Positions 52,010 through 62,940 of a DNA stretch of 64,000 nucleotides are shown piece by piece; position 1 is the first letter of the stretch, and every line of letters begins with the position of its first letter. Origin of the DNA: Theropithecus gelada (taxonomy: Eukaryota > Chordata > Mammalia > Primates > Cercopithecidae); NCBI RefSeq assembly GCF_003255815.1, contig NC_037668.1, positions 68,567,445-68,631,444 of the forward strand. The letters are read 5' to 3'. The notes below the pieces were generated by a model. That model saw only the letters and a list, made by a program, of their open reading frames with translations. It did no database searches and was not told the DNA's origin. The position numbers and the translations under genes were made by a program.

Positions 52010-52490
52010 TTTTTATTTATTTTTAAATTGTATTATATTTAGAGACAGGTCCCTCAGCTGGGCACAGTGGTTCATGCCTGTAATCCCAACACTTTGGGAG
52101 ACCGAGGCAGGTGGATCACCTGAGTCCAGGAGTTTGAGACCAGCCTGGGCGACATGGTGAAACCTTGTCTCTATTTTTAAAAAATAAATAAATAAATAGA
52201 TAAAATAGAGACAAGTCTCACTCTGCCGCCCAGGCTGAAGTGCAATGGCATGACTACAGCCCACTGCAGCCTCAACCTCCTGGGCTCGAGTGATTCTCCC
52301 AACTCAGCCTCCCAAGTAGCTGGCACTACAGGAATGTGCAACCAGACCCGACTAATTTTTTTTGCTTTTTGCAGAGACAGATCTCTCTATGTTGCCCAGT
52401 GAGGTCTTGAACTCCTAGCCTCAAGTGATCCTCCTGCCTTGGCCCTGGAAGCACTAGGATTACAGGCGTGAGTCATAGTCCCCTGCTCAA
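52010..52490 (-). mobile_element. AluJ split by an Alu monomer
   Basis: Tail and first bases 52,010-52,055; the body resumes at 52,207 and ends 'catagtcccctgctc'. Confidence 0.87.
52056..52200 (+). mobile_element. Alu monomer nested in the AluJ, opposite strand
   Basis: Target duplication tagagacaggtc and tagagacaagtc lies within AluJ sequence. (AAAT)n tail. Confidence 0.87.
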
Positions 52491-52524
52491 CACTTTAAAT
52501 TCAATTCAAATAAGAACAATTTTA

Positions 52525-52665
52525 GGCCAGGAGCAGTGGCTCACACTTGTAATCCCAGCACTTTGCGAGACCAAGGAAGGAGGATCACCTGAGGCCAGGA
52601 GTTCAAGACCAGCCTGGGCAACATAGAAAGACCTTGTCTCAATTAAAAATATGTATATGAAAACA
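52525..52665 (+). mobile_element. Alu monomer
   Basis: One arm ending 'accttgtctcaattaaaaat'. Confidence 0.87.
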
Positions 52666-52671
52666 TTATTT

Positions 52672-52962
52672 TTGGCAAGGCATGGTGGCTAACACCTGTA
52701 ATCCCAACACTTTGACGAATCACTTGAGGTCAGGAGTTCGAGACCAGCCTGGCTAACATGGTGAAACTCTGTCTCTACTAAAAACACAAAAATCAGCTGG
52801 GCGTTGTGGCAGGAGCCTTAATCCCAGCTACTTGGGAGGCTGAGGCAGAAGAATTGCTTGAGGTGGAGGTTGCAGTGAGCCAAGATCATGCCACTGCGCT
52901 CCAGCCTGGGCAACAAGAGCAAAACTCCATCTCAGAAAAAAAAAAAAAGAAAGAAAGAAATC
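52672..52962 (+). mobile_element. AluS with two small deletions
   Basis: Missing pieces after 'ccaacactttg' and after 'gaattgcttga'. GAAA tail. Confidence 0.92.
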
Positions 52963-52979
52963 TTTTTAAGTACTTTGAG

Positions 52980-53378
52980 GCCAGGCACAGTGGCTCATGC
53001 CTGTAATCCCAGGACTTTGGGAGGCAAAGCCAGGAGGATCACTTGAAGCCAGGAGTTTGAGACTAGCCTGGCCAACATGGTGAAATCCCATCTCTACTGA
53101 AAAAATACAAAAATTAGCTGGGCGTGGTGGCACATGCCTGTAATCCCAGCTACTCAGTAGGCTGAGGTATGAGAATCACTTGAATCGGAGAGGCAGAGGT
53201 TGCAGTGAGCCAAGATCGTGCCACTGCACTCCAGTCTGAATGACAGAGACTCTGTCTCAAATACAAGAAAAACAGATCTTCCTAAGAAAGGAGAAAGAGA
53301 GATAGAAAAGAGAGAGAGAGAGAGAAACAAAAGAAAGAAGGAAGGAAGGAAGGAAGGAAGGAAGGAAGGAAGGAAGGA

Positions 53379-53466
<88 letters not shown>

Positions 53467-53479
53467 GAGAGGAAGGAAG
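52980..53479 (+). mobile_element. AluS with a 200-base purine tail
   Basis: Exact target duplication gtactttgag at 52,970 and 53,480 encloses body and purine tract, proving the tract grew from this Alu's tail. Confidence 0.95.
53290..53479 (+). repeat. (GGAA)10 and (GAAA)n tract
   Basis: GA run near 53,311-53,325, about 10 GGAA units at 53,340-53,379, about 21 GAAA units at 53,379-53,464. Confidence 0.97.
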
Positions 53480-53489
53480 GTACTTTGAG

Positions 53490-54700
53490 AGTTCTTTTTC
53501 AGTGCAGAAGCATGTAACAATGACCTTCTGCCATATCACCTCACCAGGGTACAGCGACATCTGGAATGGGGACTTGGCAAGACTTGGCACACCAAATCAC
53601 CAAGCTTTTCTTCATCCCCATCACCCATTCATGCTTAGTTCACTTGGGAACCCACAAAGCCCCTTTGTGTGCAGTGAGCCAGAGCATCTGGGTATTTGGA
53701 AGGGCCTGGGCTGGTGTGGTCCTCTGAGCAAGCAGAGGGTACAGAGAGTCACTTCTACTGATGAGGTGGGAGCCAGGAAAAACAGAACTAGGAGGAAAAA
53801 TAACCTGCCACCAAAAAGCTCCAGTCTTATGGAAAAGCAGTATCACTTTTGAGGATCGCTCATATGACACATGGAACATTCATTATTCATTGTGTTTCGA
53901 GACAAAAGGTCTTTCTGTTTCTGCTCTATGCTGAAACATTTTAAAGTTATTTGGAGATGGAAACCAGTTTTGAAAGCCCCAGGTACATCCTTTGTTGGCA
54001 ACCGACACCCATCCTAAAGGAGGGCCTAGCACATTATCCAACACTCCGACAGTTAATTCAAGGCCATAAAGCCAGTTTTACTGAAGATTTCATCAGAAGA
54101 GTGAAGACAGAGTTACATTGCACACTGCAGAGTAAAACTTAATAAAAATGTTGATTAGATACCTCTGTTTTCTCCTCCTGCCCCAGAATTTCCTTCTTGG
54201 TTGCCAACCCCCCATCTCCTATTACCCCTCATCCTGCCTTTGCCCAACTTTCTCATCATGCCTTCCCATTGCCCCTCCTCCTTGGGCAGAGTGATGCAGG
54301 GACTGCCCGGCTCCTCCTACCTCAGGCCCATCACCCTTCCCTCCAAACCAAACATTGTCCTTAGGCACCTTGGCTTCTACTTTTCTTGGGTTTGCCTGTG
54401 GGAGACAGAAAGAAATAATGCTTCCCTCTCATGGAGATTCATTTTCTATGCCCTTTTTTTTGGACATTAGTAAACATAACCCCCACCCCCACTTCGTCGA
54501 ACATAAAACAGAGTCTCCAGGGTTTGAAGGCAGAAGAGAATGGCTAAAGAGACAAGGTTGGAGAATGAACTCATCTCAGGTGGGACCTGGCAGGGATAGA
54601 CATGACACCACTGGGCTGCAGCAGGGTGCCTTGGTGGGCTAGGCTCTTGGTTTTGGTCTGCTGACCTGGGTTAAGCTTTGGGCCAGGCCTCATTCAGCTC
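53490..54700. other. Longest repeat-poor block
   Basis: About 1.2 kb with no recognised transposon. 53,850-54,160 includes a 63-codon open frame from 53,951 followed by 'aaaacttaataaaaatg', with no known domain. Candidate regulatory DNA. Confidence 0.45.
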
Positions 54701-54704
54701 TGTG

Positions 54705-54755
54705 TCCCAGGACTGGTGCCCGACTAGATGCACATAAATATTTGATGAACAAATG
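54705..54755 (+). mobile_element. L2 3' end fragment
   Basis: 'ggtgcccgactagatgcaca' then 'taaatatttgatgaacaaat'. Confidence 0.6.
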
Positions 54756-54764
54756 CTCTTAGGC

Positions 54765-55060
54765 AGGCCAGCTGGTTTGCTTCTCAGCCACAGTTTCCTC
54801 ACTTGAAAAAAAGGGGATCGAGTGCAATGGCTCATGCCTGTAATCCTAGCATCTTGGGAGGCTAAGATGGGAAGATTGCTCGAGGCCAGGAGTTCGAGAC
54901 CCCCTTGGTCAACATAGAGAGACCCCATCTCTATTAAACAAAGAAAAGAAAGAAAGAAAGAAAAGAAAAAAAGGGACAATAATCTCTTCTCTCTACTTCT
55001 AAAGTTATGATGAGGATCAGGTAAGTTGACAGGCATAAAGGCACCAAGAAAGTATGAAGA
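54765..55060 (-). mobile_element. MIR split by an Alu monomer
   Basis: 'ccacagtttcctcacttgaa' before; 'agttatgatgaggatcaggt' after. Confidence 0.7.
54826..54975 (+). mobile_element. Alu monomer
   Basis: One arm with (GAAA)n tail; flanked by aaaaaaagggga and aaaaaaaggga. Confidence 0.87.
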
Positions 55061-55367
55061 AAGAAAATCCTTGCCTGAGTCTTCAGGACTGGGAGTCTTC
55101 GGCTGTGACCACCTCCCACCCCCTTTCTTCTCTTCCTGATTCATTTTTTCTTAGTTCCCTCAGGTTCTGTCTCCTTTCCATCTGCCCTCAGCAAATCCAA
55201 CAAGATTCTGTCTGGTACATCAATGTAGTGTGGGGGAAGAAAAGATCCTGTCTGGGTAAAGGATCAGTGAACAGTCATTTACACCTGAATGTGAGTTTCA
55301 ATCCTCATTCCTTCTGCCAGACTTTGGCTCCACTCCTTGTCTCTGATTGTGGTGGGAAGGGCTTTAT
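55061..55367. other. Single-copy interval
   Basis: No repeat or gene recognised. Confidence 0.35.
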
Positions 55368-55500
55368 GGCAGTGGTTCTCAGCCTCAGCAGGCCCCACAT
55401 GGCAGGTTCCTGAGCCATGCCCTGAGATTTGGGTTCTGCAAGTTTGGGTCAAGACCTAGAAATCTACCTATTAATGAGCAATTCATACAGTGAATCTGAG
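55368..55500 (+). mobile_element. MER5-type fragment
   Basis: Begins cagtggttctcagcctcagc, the MER5 terminus, and decays after 'agaaatctacctattaatga'. Confidence 0.65.
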
Positions 55501-56401
55501 CCAGCTGCTCTGCTCATGGGGCCTGGAAGAAAACTGATTTCTGGAGTTAGTGCTTTAGGAAGAGATGGGGGACATGGTTAGGGTGGCCAGGGGATCCCAC
55601 TGAACTTGCACCAACACCGAGGCCCCCAGTCTTCCCAGGGCAGGTCTCCTGTGGGCATCAGAGAAAGTCATCACTTTGTCAACAAGAGTAACAATTGCTG
55701 CCATTATTATAAAGCCTTTTATTTTAGCCATCCCTTCCCAAAACCTGAGAGGGGAGGTGGGACCGTTCCTAGTCCTGAAGTATCAAGTTGAGGCCTCTGG
55801 AAGCCACGTGATTGGTCTCAGTCCTCCTGAATGATTGTAGCAGATGGGAACCCAAGTCAATGCATTTCCCTGTTTGTCCCGTTGTTGATCATGGGACCAA
55901 TGCTGTTAGTTGCTGTTTTCACAGAGACTGGGGAGCCAAGGGAGGCTGGGTGGAGGGTGGAGGATGGAGGAGGGAAAAGAAGGTAGGAAATAGTCACCGG
56001 GGAGGGTGATTGAGCCAGGGATCTATCATGACATTGCCAGGATGCCGGGACCCACTTGGGGGGCACAAACGTGAATTACAGTAATATATGACAGAATGGG
56101 TGAGTCCAACCTCACATCCTTCTCTCTCATTTTTGGCTTTCCAGAAGCGCCCCATTGTCTAGGGAGGCAGAAGAGGACACCACCTGGGCAGGGTGCTTCC
56201 GTAGCAACCAGACACCCAAAGGTCACCCTGGCCATCTTCAGCGCACCCTCCCAGCACTCCCATGGGCCCTGCCAGCCTGAGCTGCACCCCTTCCCCTCCT
56301 CCTGCCCCCTCATCCATCCTGTGTCCTGCCTCAAACCTGAGCCAAGTCTATTTTCTAGGGGCCGATTATGTCTCCAGATAAGAAAGAGTTAAAACAGAGC
56401 C
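55501..56401. other. Repeat-free block with regulatory-type motifs
   Basis: About 900 bases without recognised repeats. Contains ccacgtgat (E-box, 55,805), gattggt (inverted CCAAT, 55,811) and gtagcaac (RFX half-site-like, 56,202). Confidence 0.45.
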
Positions 56402-56570
56402 GTCCAGAGCTGGCACAGTGGCTCACGCCTGTAACCCCAGCACTTTGGGAGGCCAAGGTAGGAGGGCCTCTTGAGTCCAGGAGTTTGAGACAAGCCTGGC
56501 CAACACAGCGAGACCCTCATCTCTAAACAAAATAATTTAAAAGTACATTTTAAAAAATTATTTAAAAAAA
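56402..56570 (+). mobile_element. Alu monomer
   Basis: One arm with AT-rich tail. Flanks gagccgtcc and agccatcc. Confidence 0.87.
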
Positions 56571-56578
56571 AGCCATCC

Positions 56579-56875
56579 GGCCAGGCACAGTGGCTCATGC
56601 CTGTAATCCCAGCACTTTGGGAGGCCAAGGCAGGCAGATCACGAGGTCAGGAGATCGAGACCATCCTGGCTAAGACAATGAAACCCTGTCTCTACTAAAA
56701 ATACAAAAAATTAGCTGGGTGTGGTGGCAGGTGCCTGTAGTCCCAGCTATTTGGGAGGCTGGGACAGGAGAATGGCATGAACCCGGGAGGCGGAGGTTGC
56801 AGTGAGCCGAGATTGCGCCACTGCACTCCAGTGTGGGTGACAGAGCGAGACTCTATCTCAAAAGAAAAAAAAAAA
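56579..56875 (+). mobile_element. AluY, ancestral catarrhine type
   Basis: 'aggagatcgagaccatcctg' (Y) but 'gtgagccgagattgcgccac', not the AluYR variant. Flanked by aaagccatcc and aaagctatcc. Confidence 0.93.
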
Positions 56876-57009
56876 GCTATCCAACAGTAAAACAGGCTGA
56901 TCTAGGAGACAGCCCACCTCTCTCCCTGGGGTATGTGGCAGCAGCTGAGAAGAGGTGTTAGGGAGAAAGGGGCAGATTTTGGGTTGGGGAGGAACTGCAT
57001 TCGTTGACC

Positions 57010-57220
57010 TTGGAGTCTGCAGATCTGTGCTTTCACTTCAGGCTCAGACACACTCTAGCGGATGACATCAGCCAAGTCCACTCGTATGTCTGAACCTCAG
57101 TTTCGTCTCCTGTAAGATGGGAACGGTGATGGGGCCCAGCTCCTAAGGTTGCTGTGAGATTCACTGAGCTCATGTCCTCACTGCTTGGCATAGTGAGCTC
57201 TCGGTAGCGGGAGCTGTTGC
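57010..57220 (-). mobile_element. MIR
   Basis: 'gaacctcagtttcgtctcct', 'taaggttgctgtgagattca' and 'ctgcttggcatagtgagctc'. Confidence 0.85.
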
Positions 57221-57555
57221 CGCTTCTTTGCAACCCAAAGAAATCTCAGTCTGAAATAGCCAGTGTAGGAAGGAAAGAACATTGATCAGAGACTGATTGG
57301 GGCAAAGAGAGGAGATGGTGCTAGAAGCGAAGGTCTCAGGCAGCCCAGCTTGCTGAGCAGGTTAAAGGTGAGACTCTTTTCCCAAAAGCACTGGGCTTTC
57401 AGCGTGGGTCACGTCCATGTGAACACACTCTGCCACTTGGCCGCCTCGCTGCCTTGGACAAGGCTGTCGCCCTCTCTGCAGAGTTCTCCCGTGGAGCCTA
57501 TCTTTCCAGCTTTCCTAACACGTGCAGACGCTCTAGAGTTTCCAAAGCATTTTGC
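57221..57555. other. Single-copy interval
   Basis: No repeat recognised; contains ggtcacgtc near 57,405. Confidence 0.35.
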
Positions 57556-57559
57556 ACAC

Positions 57560-57670
57560 AAAAGCCTCTTTGGACCCACCCAACAATTCTTACTTGTGAT
57601 GAAGGTATAATTATTTCCATCTTTCAGATGAGGAAACTGAGTTGAAAGAGGTTGCAGAGTTGGGACTCAG
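57560..57670 (+). mobile_element. MIR fragment
   Basis: 'ccatctttcagatgaggaaa' then 'gagttgggactcaggtcttc'. Confidence 0.75.
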
Positions 57671-57677
57671 GTCTTCT

Positions 57678-57722
57678 CTTCCCAAAGTACTGGATTACAG
57701 ATGTGGGCCACCGGGCCTGGCA
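57678..57722 (-). mobile_element. Very short Alu fragment
   Basis: Only about 43 bases of the Alu 5' end ('caaagtactggattacagat'), between ctcaggtcttct and ctcaggtctctt. Confidence 0.75.
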
Positions 57723-57906
57723 GGCTCAGGTCTCTTATTCCTGATCCAATCAATGTTTCTAATGAATCCAAGCTGCTGCTGCTGCTCTAGATAAATTAGG
57801 CCCCATAGCAAACTTGTCAAGTGATAGTGAGCAAATCACCGTCCTGAGCCCTAGAAGCTCTGCCTGCAAGTGAAGATGAACTTCATGCCGTCTGGAGGCC
57901 TCCTCC
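57723..57906. other. Short single-copy interval
   Basis: Contains a five-unit CTG run near 57,772-57,787. Confidence 0.4.

Positions 57907-57946
<40 letters not shown>
57907..57946 (+). repeat. (CTAT)10
   Basis: Perfect 40-base tetranucleotide run in place of the A tail of the adjacent reverse Alu. Confidence 0.97.
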
Positions 57947-58230
57947 TTGAGATGGAGTCTCACTCTGTCACTGAGGCTGGAGTGCAGTGGCACGATCTCG
58001 GCTCACTGCAGTGTCTGCCTCCTGGGTTCAAGCGATTCTCCTGCCTCAGCCTCCTGAGTAGTGGGGATTACAGACATGCGCCACCAGGACCAACTAATTT
58101 TTGTATTTTTATTAGAGATGGGGTTTCACCATGTTGGCCAAGCTGGTCTTGAACTCCTGACCTCAGGTGATCCACCCACCTTGGCCTCCCAAAGTGCTGG
58201 GATTACAGGTGTGAGGCAACATGCCCGGCC
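57947..58230 (-). mobile_element. AluS
   Basis: Reverse S-type dimer ending 'acatgcccggcc'. Confidence 0.93.
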
Positions 58231-58259
58231 TTATTTATTTTATTTTTTTTAACTCAGTC

Positions 58260-59239
58260 CCAACCCTCCCTTTTTAATAAAATGCTGGACTGGTACTCTG
58301 TGGTATTCACTCCTTAGGCAGGGGACTATCTCCTCTAACATGGGCAGGGCTAGTAGGGAAGAGGGACCAAGAAGGTGGCCCAGTTCCTCCCCAAACTGTC
58401 TCCAGCCTTGGGCTTAGCACTCCAAGCCACAGGTGTGGCTACTCTGGGGTCAAAACAATGCTCCAGGCTGGCACAGCCGGACTCCGCGTTCCTTTCCTCC
58501 CGGGCCGCCCAGGTCCCCCGTCAGCATGCCTGGCTGCTCCCCAGGGAGCACGGCAAACAAGCCTCTATTGATTCTCCATCTTGGCTAGAAGAATGCCCCT
58601 TTGTTGAGCACGTCACCCTCCCCCTCCCCGTGTCCTTGCCCTCAGGAGAGGAGTTCAGGTAGGAGGCAGCAGGCCACGGCTCCTTCCCCAGGGACCCAAG
58701 AGGAAAGCAGGGGCAGAACACCGCTCCAGCTCCTGGAGGAGGCCTCCACATCCCACCCTTTTCCCTTCTCCTCTCTGCTCTTTCCTGAGCTTGGGCACTG
58801 TTGCCCATCACCCTGGTTACCCGGTCATTACTCATGGGAGGTCCAGTCCCAGATCTCTCAGTGCTAAAACCCACTTCAAGGTCCTGCTCGAATGCCCACT
58901 GTTCCATGGAGCCCTGCTAGAATGGGAACCTGCCAAGGTGAGGCTGTACACCTGTGCCCAACCCAGAAATAGGTCTAGAGGGGCATGTCCCAGTCTCAAG
59001 GAATAAATTAACCAATTTCTGCGAATGGCGCTACCACCTTCCCAGTCACCCAGGCCTGGAACCTGACCAACCCAATGCCGGGTTGGTTATAAGCTCTGTT
59101 GGTTCTTATTGGAAGCCACTTAAACTCCTTAATTTGGACTTCACAGCCCTCTGTTTGGCATCAGCCTGCCCAACCGCATCCCATGTGACCCCTCCTTCTG
59201 CTGGACTCTCTACTGCTTATCCATCCACCTACTTTAACC
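58260..59239. other. Repeat-poor GC-moderate block
   Basis: About 980 bases with no recognised repeat. CpG-containing stretch around 58,480-58,530 (ccgcgttcctttcctcccgg). No coding signal. Confidence 0.45.
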
Positions 59240-59535
59240 CTGTTTATTGAGCCTATATTATGTGCTGCCATTGCTCTGGGAACTGGAGATGTTGCAGTGA
59301 ATGAGGTGGAGCCCCCTCCCTCAAGGATCTCACAGTCTCTTTGGAGCAGACAGGCAATAAACATGTACACAAATGACAAATTGTATAGTATCAGAGTATG
59401 CTAAGTGCTCTGAAGAAAATCACACAAGTCAAGAGAATAGGGCATGATATAGATGTGTGGGAACCATGAGGAGGCCACTGAGGTAGAGTGAGCACAGTGA
59501 CCAGAAGGGCTGGGAATCGAGGTCACAGAGGAAGG
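59240..59535 (-). mobile_element. L2 3' region
   Basis: 'ttgctctgggaactggagat', 'caaggatctcacagtctctt' and 'gacaggcaataaacatgtac' in order. Confidence 0.85.
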
Positions 59536-59557
59536 GCCATGGTGAAGAGTGAATTTT

Positions 59558-59753
59558 CTGAGGGACAGGCGTGGTCCAACACTTTGGGAGGCTGAGGCGG
59601 GTGGATTGCTTGAGCCCAGGAGTTTGAGACCAGCCTGGGCAACATGGCGAAACCTGGTCTCTACAATTTTGTGTGTGTGTGTATATATATGTGTGTGTGT
59701 GTATACATACACACATTATACATTTTATGTATTTTTTACATATATATACACAT

Positions 59754-59817
<64 letters not shown>

Positions 59818-60008
59818 ATTAGCCAGGTGTGGTGGTGTATGCTTGTAGTCCCAGCTATTTGGGAGGCTGAGGTGAGAGGATCCCTTGAGCTTGGGAGGTT
59901 GAGGCTGCAGTGAGCCAAGATTGTGTCACTGCACTCCAGCCTGGGTGACAGAATGAGACTCTCTCTAAAGAAAAGTAAAAAAAACAAACAAAAACAAAAA
60001 CAAAAAAA
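59558..60008 (+). mobile_element. AluJ with a TG/TA microsatellite in its linker
   Basis: Left arm 59,558-59,667 (missing its first part after 'ggacaggcgtggt'), right arm from 59,818; (CAAAA)n tail. Confidence 0.93.
59668..59817 (+). repeat. (TG)n(TA)n compound microsatellite
   Basis: Two TG/TA clusters. The longest is a TG run 59,756-59,800 (about 22 units) ending in eight TA units. Confidence 0.97.
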
Positions 60009-60019
60009 ACTTCCATGGG

Positions 60020-60240
60020 GTGTGATGGAAAGCTACTGTCCTGTCTGTGTGCCATGCCCATTCCTCCCAGCTTCGTCCCTCTGGGCCTTTTCTCTGAATG
60101 ACCTCCCCAAGCCTCTCCAGCATCCTTGTTATACTTAGATTTCAGGACCCAAGGCCAGTCATGCCATCATTCTGAAGCCTTCCTTGTTTACCCCAGGCCA
60201 CATTCATCTCTTCTTCCAAATTCCTAAGATGGTACCTTGG
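60020..60240 (+). mobile_element. L2 fragment
   Basis: 'cctctgggccttttctctga' and 'ctgaagccttccttgtttac'. Confidence 0.7.
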
Positions 60241-60299
60241 GTCCTGGGGCTTGACTGGACTTCAAGTTCAAATTCTCAAACATGTACTCTGCCCCCACG

Positions 60300-60530
60300 T
60301 CATGCCCATCACTGTGCTGGTGCCACACGTAGGTAACTCATCCAAGCCTTGCCACCTTCCCATGAGGTTCGTAAATTATGCCCAGCTTTTACAGATGGGT
60401 AAACTGAGGCTTGGAGCGGTTAAGCAACTTATCTGTGGGCTCACATATAAGGAATGGTGGAGGCAGGATTTGAATGCAGCATCTGATCCCTCAAGTCCAG
60501 CTTCATTCTCACTAGCCCTCAGCCACTTCT
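60300..60530 (+). mobile_element. MIR
   Basis: 'catcactgtgctggtgccac', 'cttttacagatgggtaaact' and 'gaggcaggatttgaatgcag'. Confidence 0.88.
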
Positions 60531-60965
60531 GCCTTTAGCTAATTTGATCATGGTCCTCAGGGGTCCCCAGACCTGCCCCTAATCTCCTTCCCCATCTTCA
60601 CTTCTGCATGACCCTCAGCACCCAGGAATCACCGCAGTAGGCACCCTGCACTTCTCTATGCCCCCTGCCAGGGGGATGTGGCACTTGCAGAGTGAATGAG
60701 CACCCCTAGGGTGACAGCCAAGGCTGCCCATACCTCTCTACTCTCCTGCAGTGGGTTCCTACAGGGAGCCACCAGCCATCCAGTGGAACTAGGGGCCAAC
60801 GCTTCAGAAGAAGCTGCTATATGCTAGAGTTATGTTATTGTCAATATGACTCTTTCTTCCAGGCCTGTGCATGATGGCGTGGGAATAGTCATAACAGCCT
60901 TTACTACAGCAACTCTTCACTGGCACCAGCCCATCTTAAGCTTTTCCATTTTGGATTAAATTTAG
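60531..60965. other. Single-copy interval
   Basis: Nothing recognised. Confidence 0.35.
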
Positions 60966-60969
60966 GATG

Positions 60970-61510
60970 TCAATAATAATAACAACAATAGCTTTTTTTT
61001 TTTTTTTTTTTTTTTTTTGGAGACACGGCTCACTCTGTCACCCAGGCTGGAGTGCTGTGATCTCTGCTCACTGCAGCCTCAACCTCCCAGGCTCAAGTGA
61101 TCCTCACAACTTCGCCTCCCGAGTAGCTGGCAAACAGTTGTGCACCACCACACCCGGCTAATTTTTATATTGTTGTTGAGATGGGATTTTGCCATGTTGC
61201 CCAGGCTGATCTCAAACTCCTGGGCTCAAGCCATCTGCCTGCCTGGGCCTCTCAAAGTGCTGAGATTACTTGCTTGTACCACCATGCCTGGCCAACAATA
61301 GCTATTTTATCAAAAATATACAAAATGAAAGGAAGCTGCTGGCGCTTTATGTACACTATTTTATTTAATCCTTACAGCAATCCTAGGATGCAGGTTTGAT
61401 TATTATGCCCATTTTACAGATACAGAAACTGAGTCTCAGGCAGGCAAAGCAACTTGCCTGAGGCCACAGAGCTGATACATGCTGAAACTCAAATCCTAGC
61501 TCCACCCTGA
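60970..61510 (+). mobile_element. MIR split by an AluJ
   Basis: 'aataataacaacaatagct' before; 'gcccattttacagatacaga' and 'caacttgcctgaggccacag' after. Confidence 0.85.
60991..61293 (-). mobile_element. AluJ
   Basis: 28-base T run. Flanked by aacaatagctttt and aacaatagctatttt. Confidence 0.93.
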
Positions 61511-61689
61511 GGCTGGTGGACCTCCAAGTCCTTGATCTCAACCTCTGCACCCAGTTCTACAACCAGATAGGTGTTCAGGAGATCCATCACAGGCAGTGGG
61601 TAGGTGAGGAAGGCTTAGTTACTGGGGCTCCTCAGAGAGGTGCATACAACCAGGGAAGCTCAAAGCACTGCAGGGACACTGGTCTGAGT

Positions 61690-61900
61690 GTCAGGAGCCT
61701 GGGTCCAGGTCCTGGCTTTGCCTCCTCCCAGCTGTGTGTCCTTGCTTATGTTGCCTACCCTCTCTGCACCTTTATTTCCCCAGCTGTGAAATGGGTTGGT
61801 AATAGATTCGCCCTCCAAGCCTGGTATAAGAAGGAAGTATGATAATGTCTGTGAACATGGTTTGAGGCCCTGAAGCACCACGCTTAGTGCATTATCATCC
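61690..61900 (-). mobile_element. MIR
   Basis: 'ggagcctgggtccaggtcct', 'tatttccccagctgtgaaat' and 'gaagcaccacgcttagtgca'. Confidence 0.85.
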
Positions 61901-62440
61901 ATTTCCTGAACTTCTAAATGAGTGAACAGTGAGAGAATCAGGAACAGCATCGGGAGAAGGAGGAGAGGAAAGTGTTGGATCAGGCTTTCTCTGGGTACAG
62001 AGAGGCAGGTAAATGTCTTGCTCAGCCAACCTCACATGACAAGAGGAACCTGCTAACTAGGTCACCTTGCAGGAGGAAAGAGCTATTCCGGGATCCGCCT
62101 GCAGTTGCAGAGCAGGAGCTGGGGAGCTGAGCTGGCTATTTCAGGGGTGGCACAGAAAGCTCATCCGACAGCTCTCCCTTGGATCTTGGCCCTGCCTTGG
62201 GCCTTGGGCCTTAAGAGGCCGGGAGATTCTAGTGGACACTGTGCAGGCACTCTCTGCATGGCTGCCCTCAGGCAGGGGGATCCATCAGGCCATCTGGAAC
62301 CATCACAGCACGATCTTCCCCATCCCCTGGGAACCACCATCCCAGGCAGCTGTAGGTGAGGGCAGCAAGATGCTAGACTTGCATTTCTCAGCCTGACTGG
62401 GAGTCTCAGCTCCTGAATGCAATAGTCCTGCAACACCAGG
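61901..62440. other. Single-copy interval
   Basis: No recognised repeat. Overlapping open frames (up to 170 codons on the minus strand across 62,161-62,673) show no domain. Confidence 0.4.
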
Positions 62441-62444
62441 CAGT

Positions 62445-62610
62445 TTGCTCTAGCATTCTGGGCCTGGGTTTCCTCACTTGTAACACGGGGATAATGGTGC
62501 TTATGTTCCAGGACTGTCTGAGGATTAAATGAGATAATGACATAAAGCACCAAGCGTAAGGTCTGGCCCAGAGGAAGTGCTTGATAAATGGGGAGTGTTT
62601 CTAACTGAGC
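62445..62610 (-). mobile_element. MIR
   Basis: 'cctgggtttcctcacttgta', 'gaggattaaatgagataatg' and 'ggaagtgcttgataaatggg'. Confidence 0.9.
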
Positions 62611-62849
62611 TTCTGTGGCATTCCATGCTGCAATCGTGATGGTGGGGAGGGGATGCCTGAGAGAAGGCTGCACCTTGTGGGCTGGGAGTACGGGCGGAAG
62701 GAGAGGTTATGCCGGAGAAGTTGAGCATTTGAGACTCTGGTTCAAAGAGAAGAATCTTTTGGGAGGAGCCTGGGGCTGTGAGGTCAGTGTGACCCAGGTA
62801 AGAATTGCTCAGCTCCCTGCAAAATGAGGCTGAAAATACTTAGCTCTTA

Positions 62850-62940
62850 TGATCTGGCAAGAAATAAGTGAGTTAACGTAAAGCCTTTATTTAGCATAGT
62901 GCTTGGCACCTAGTAGGTGCTCAAGAAAAGGCAGCTATTA
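62850..62940 (-). mobile_element. MIR fragment
   Basis: 'agcatagtgcttggcaccta' then 'gtaggtgctcaagaaaagg'. It abuts an oppositely oriented MIR. Confidence 0.88.

Noticed and set aside
53951..54142. 63-codon frame followed by AATAAA-like sequence as a small gene
   Set aside because: No family match; kept only as part of a repeat-poor block.
62161..62673. 170-codon frame on the minus strand
   Set aside because: It runs through a MIR element, has no family resemblance and no splice or promoter context.
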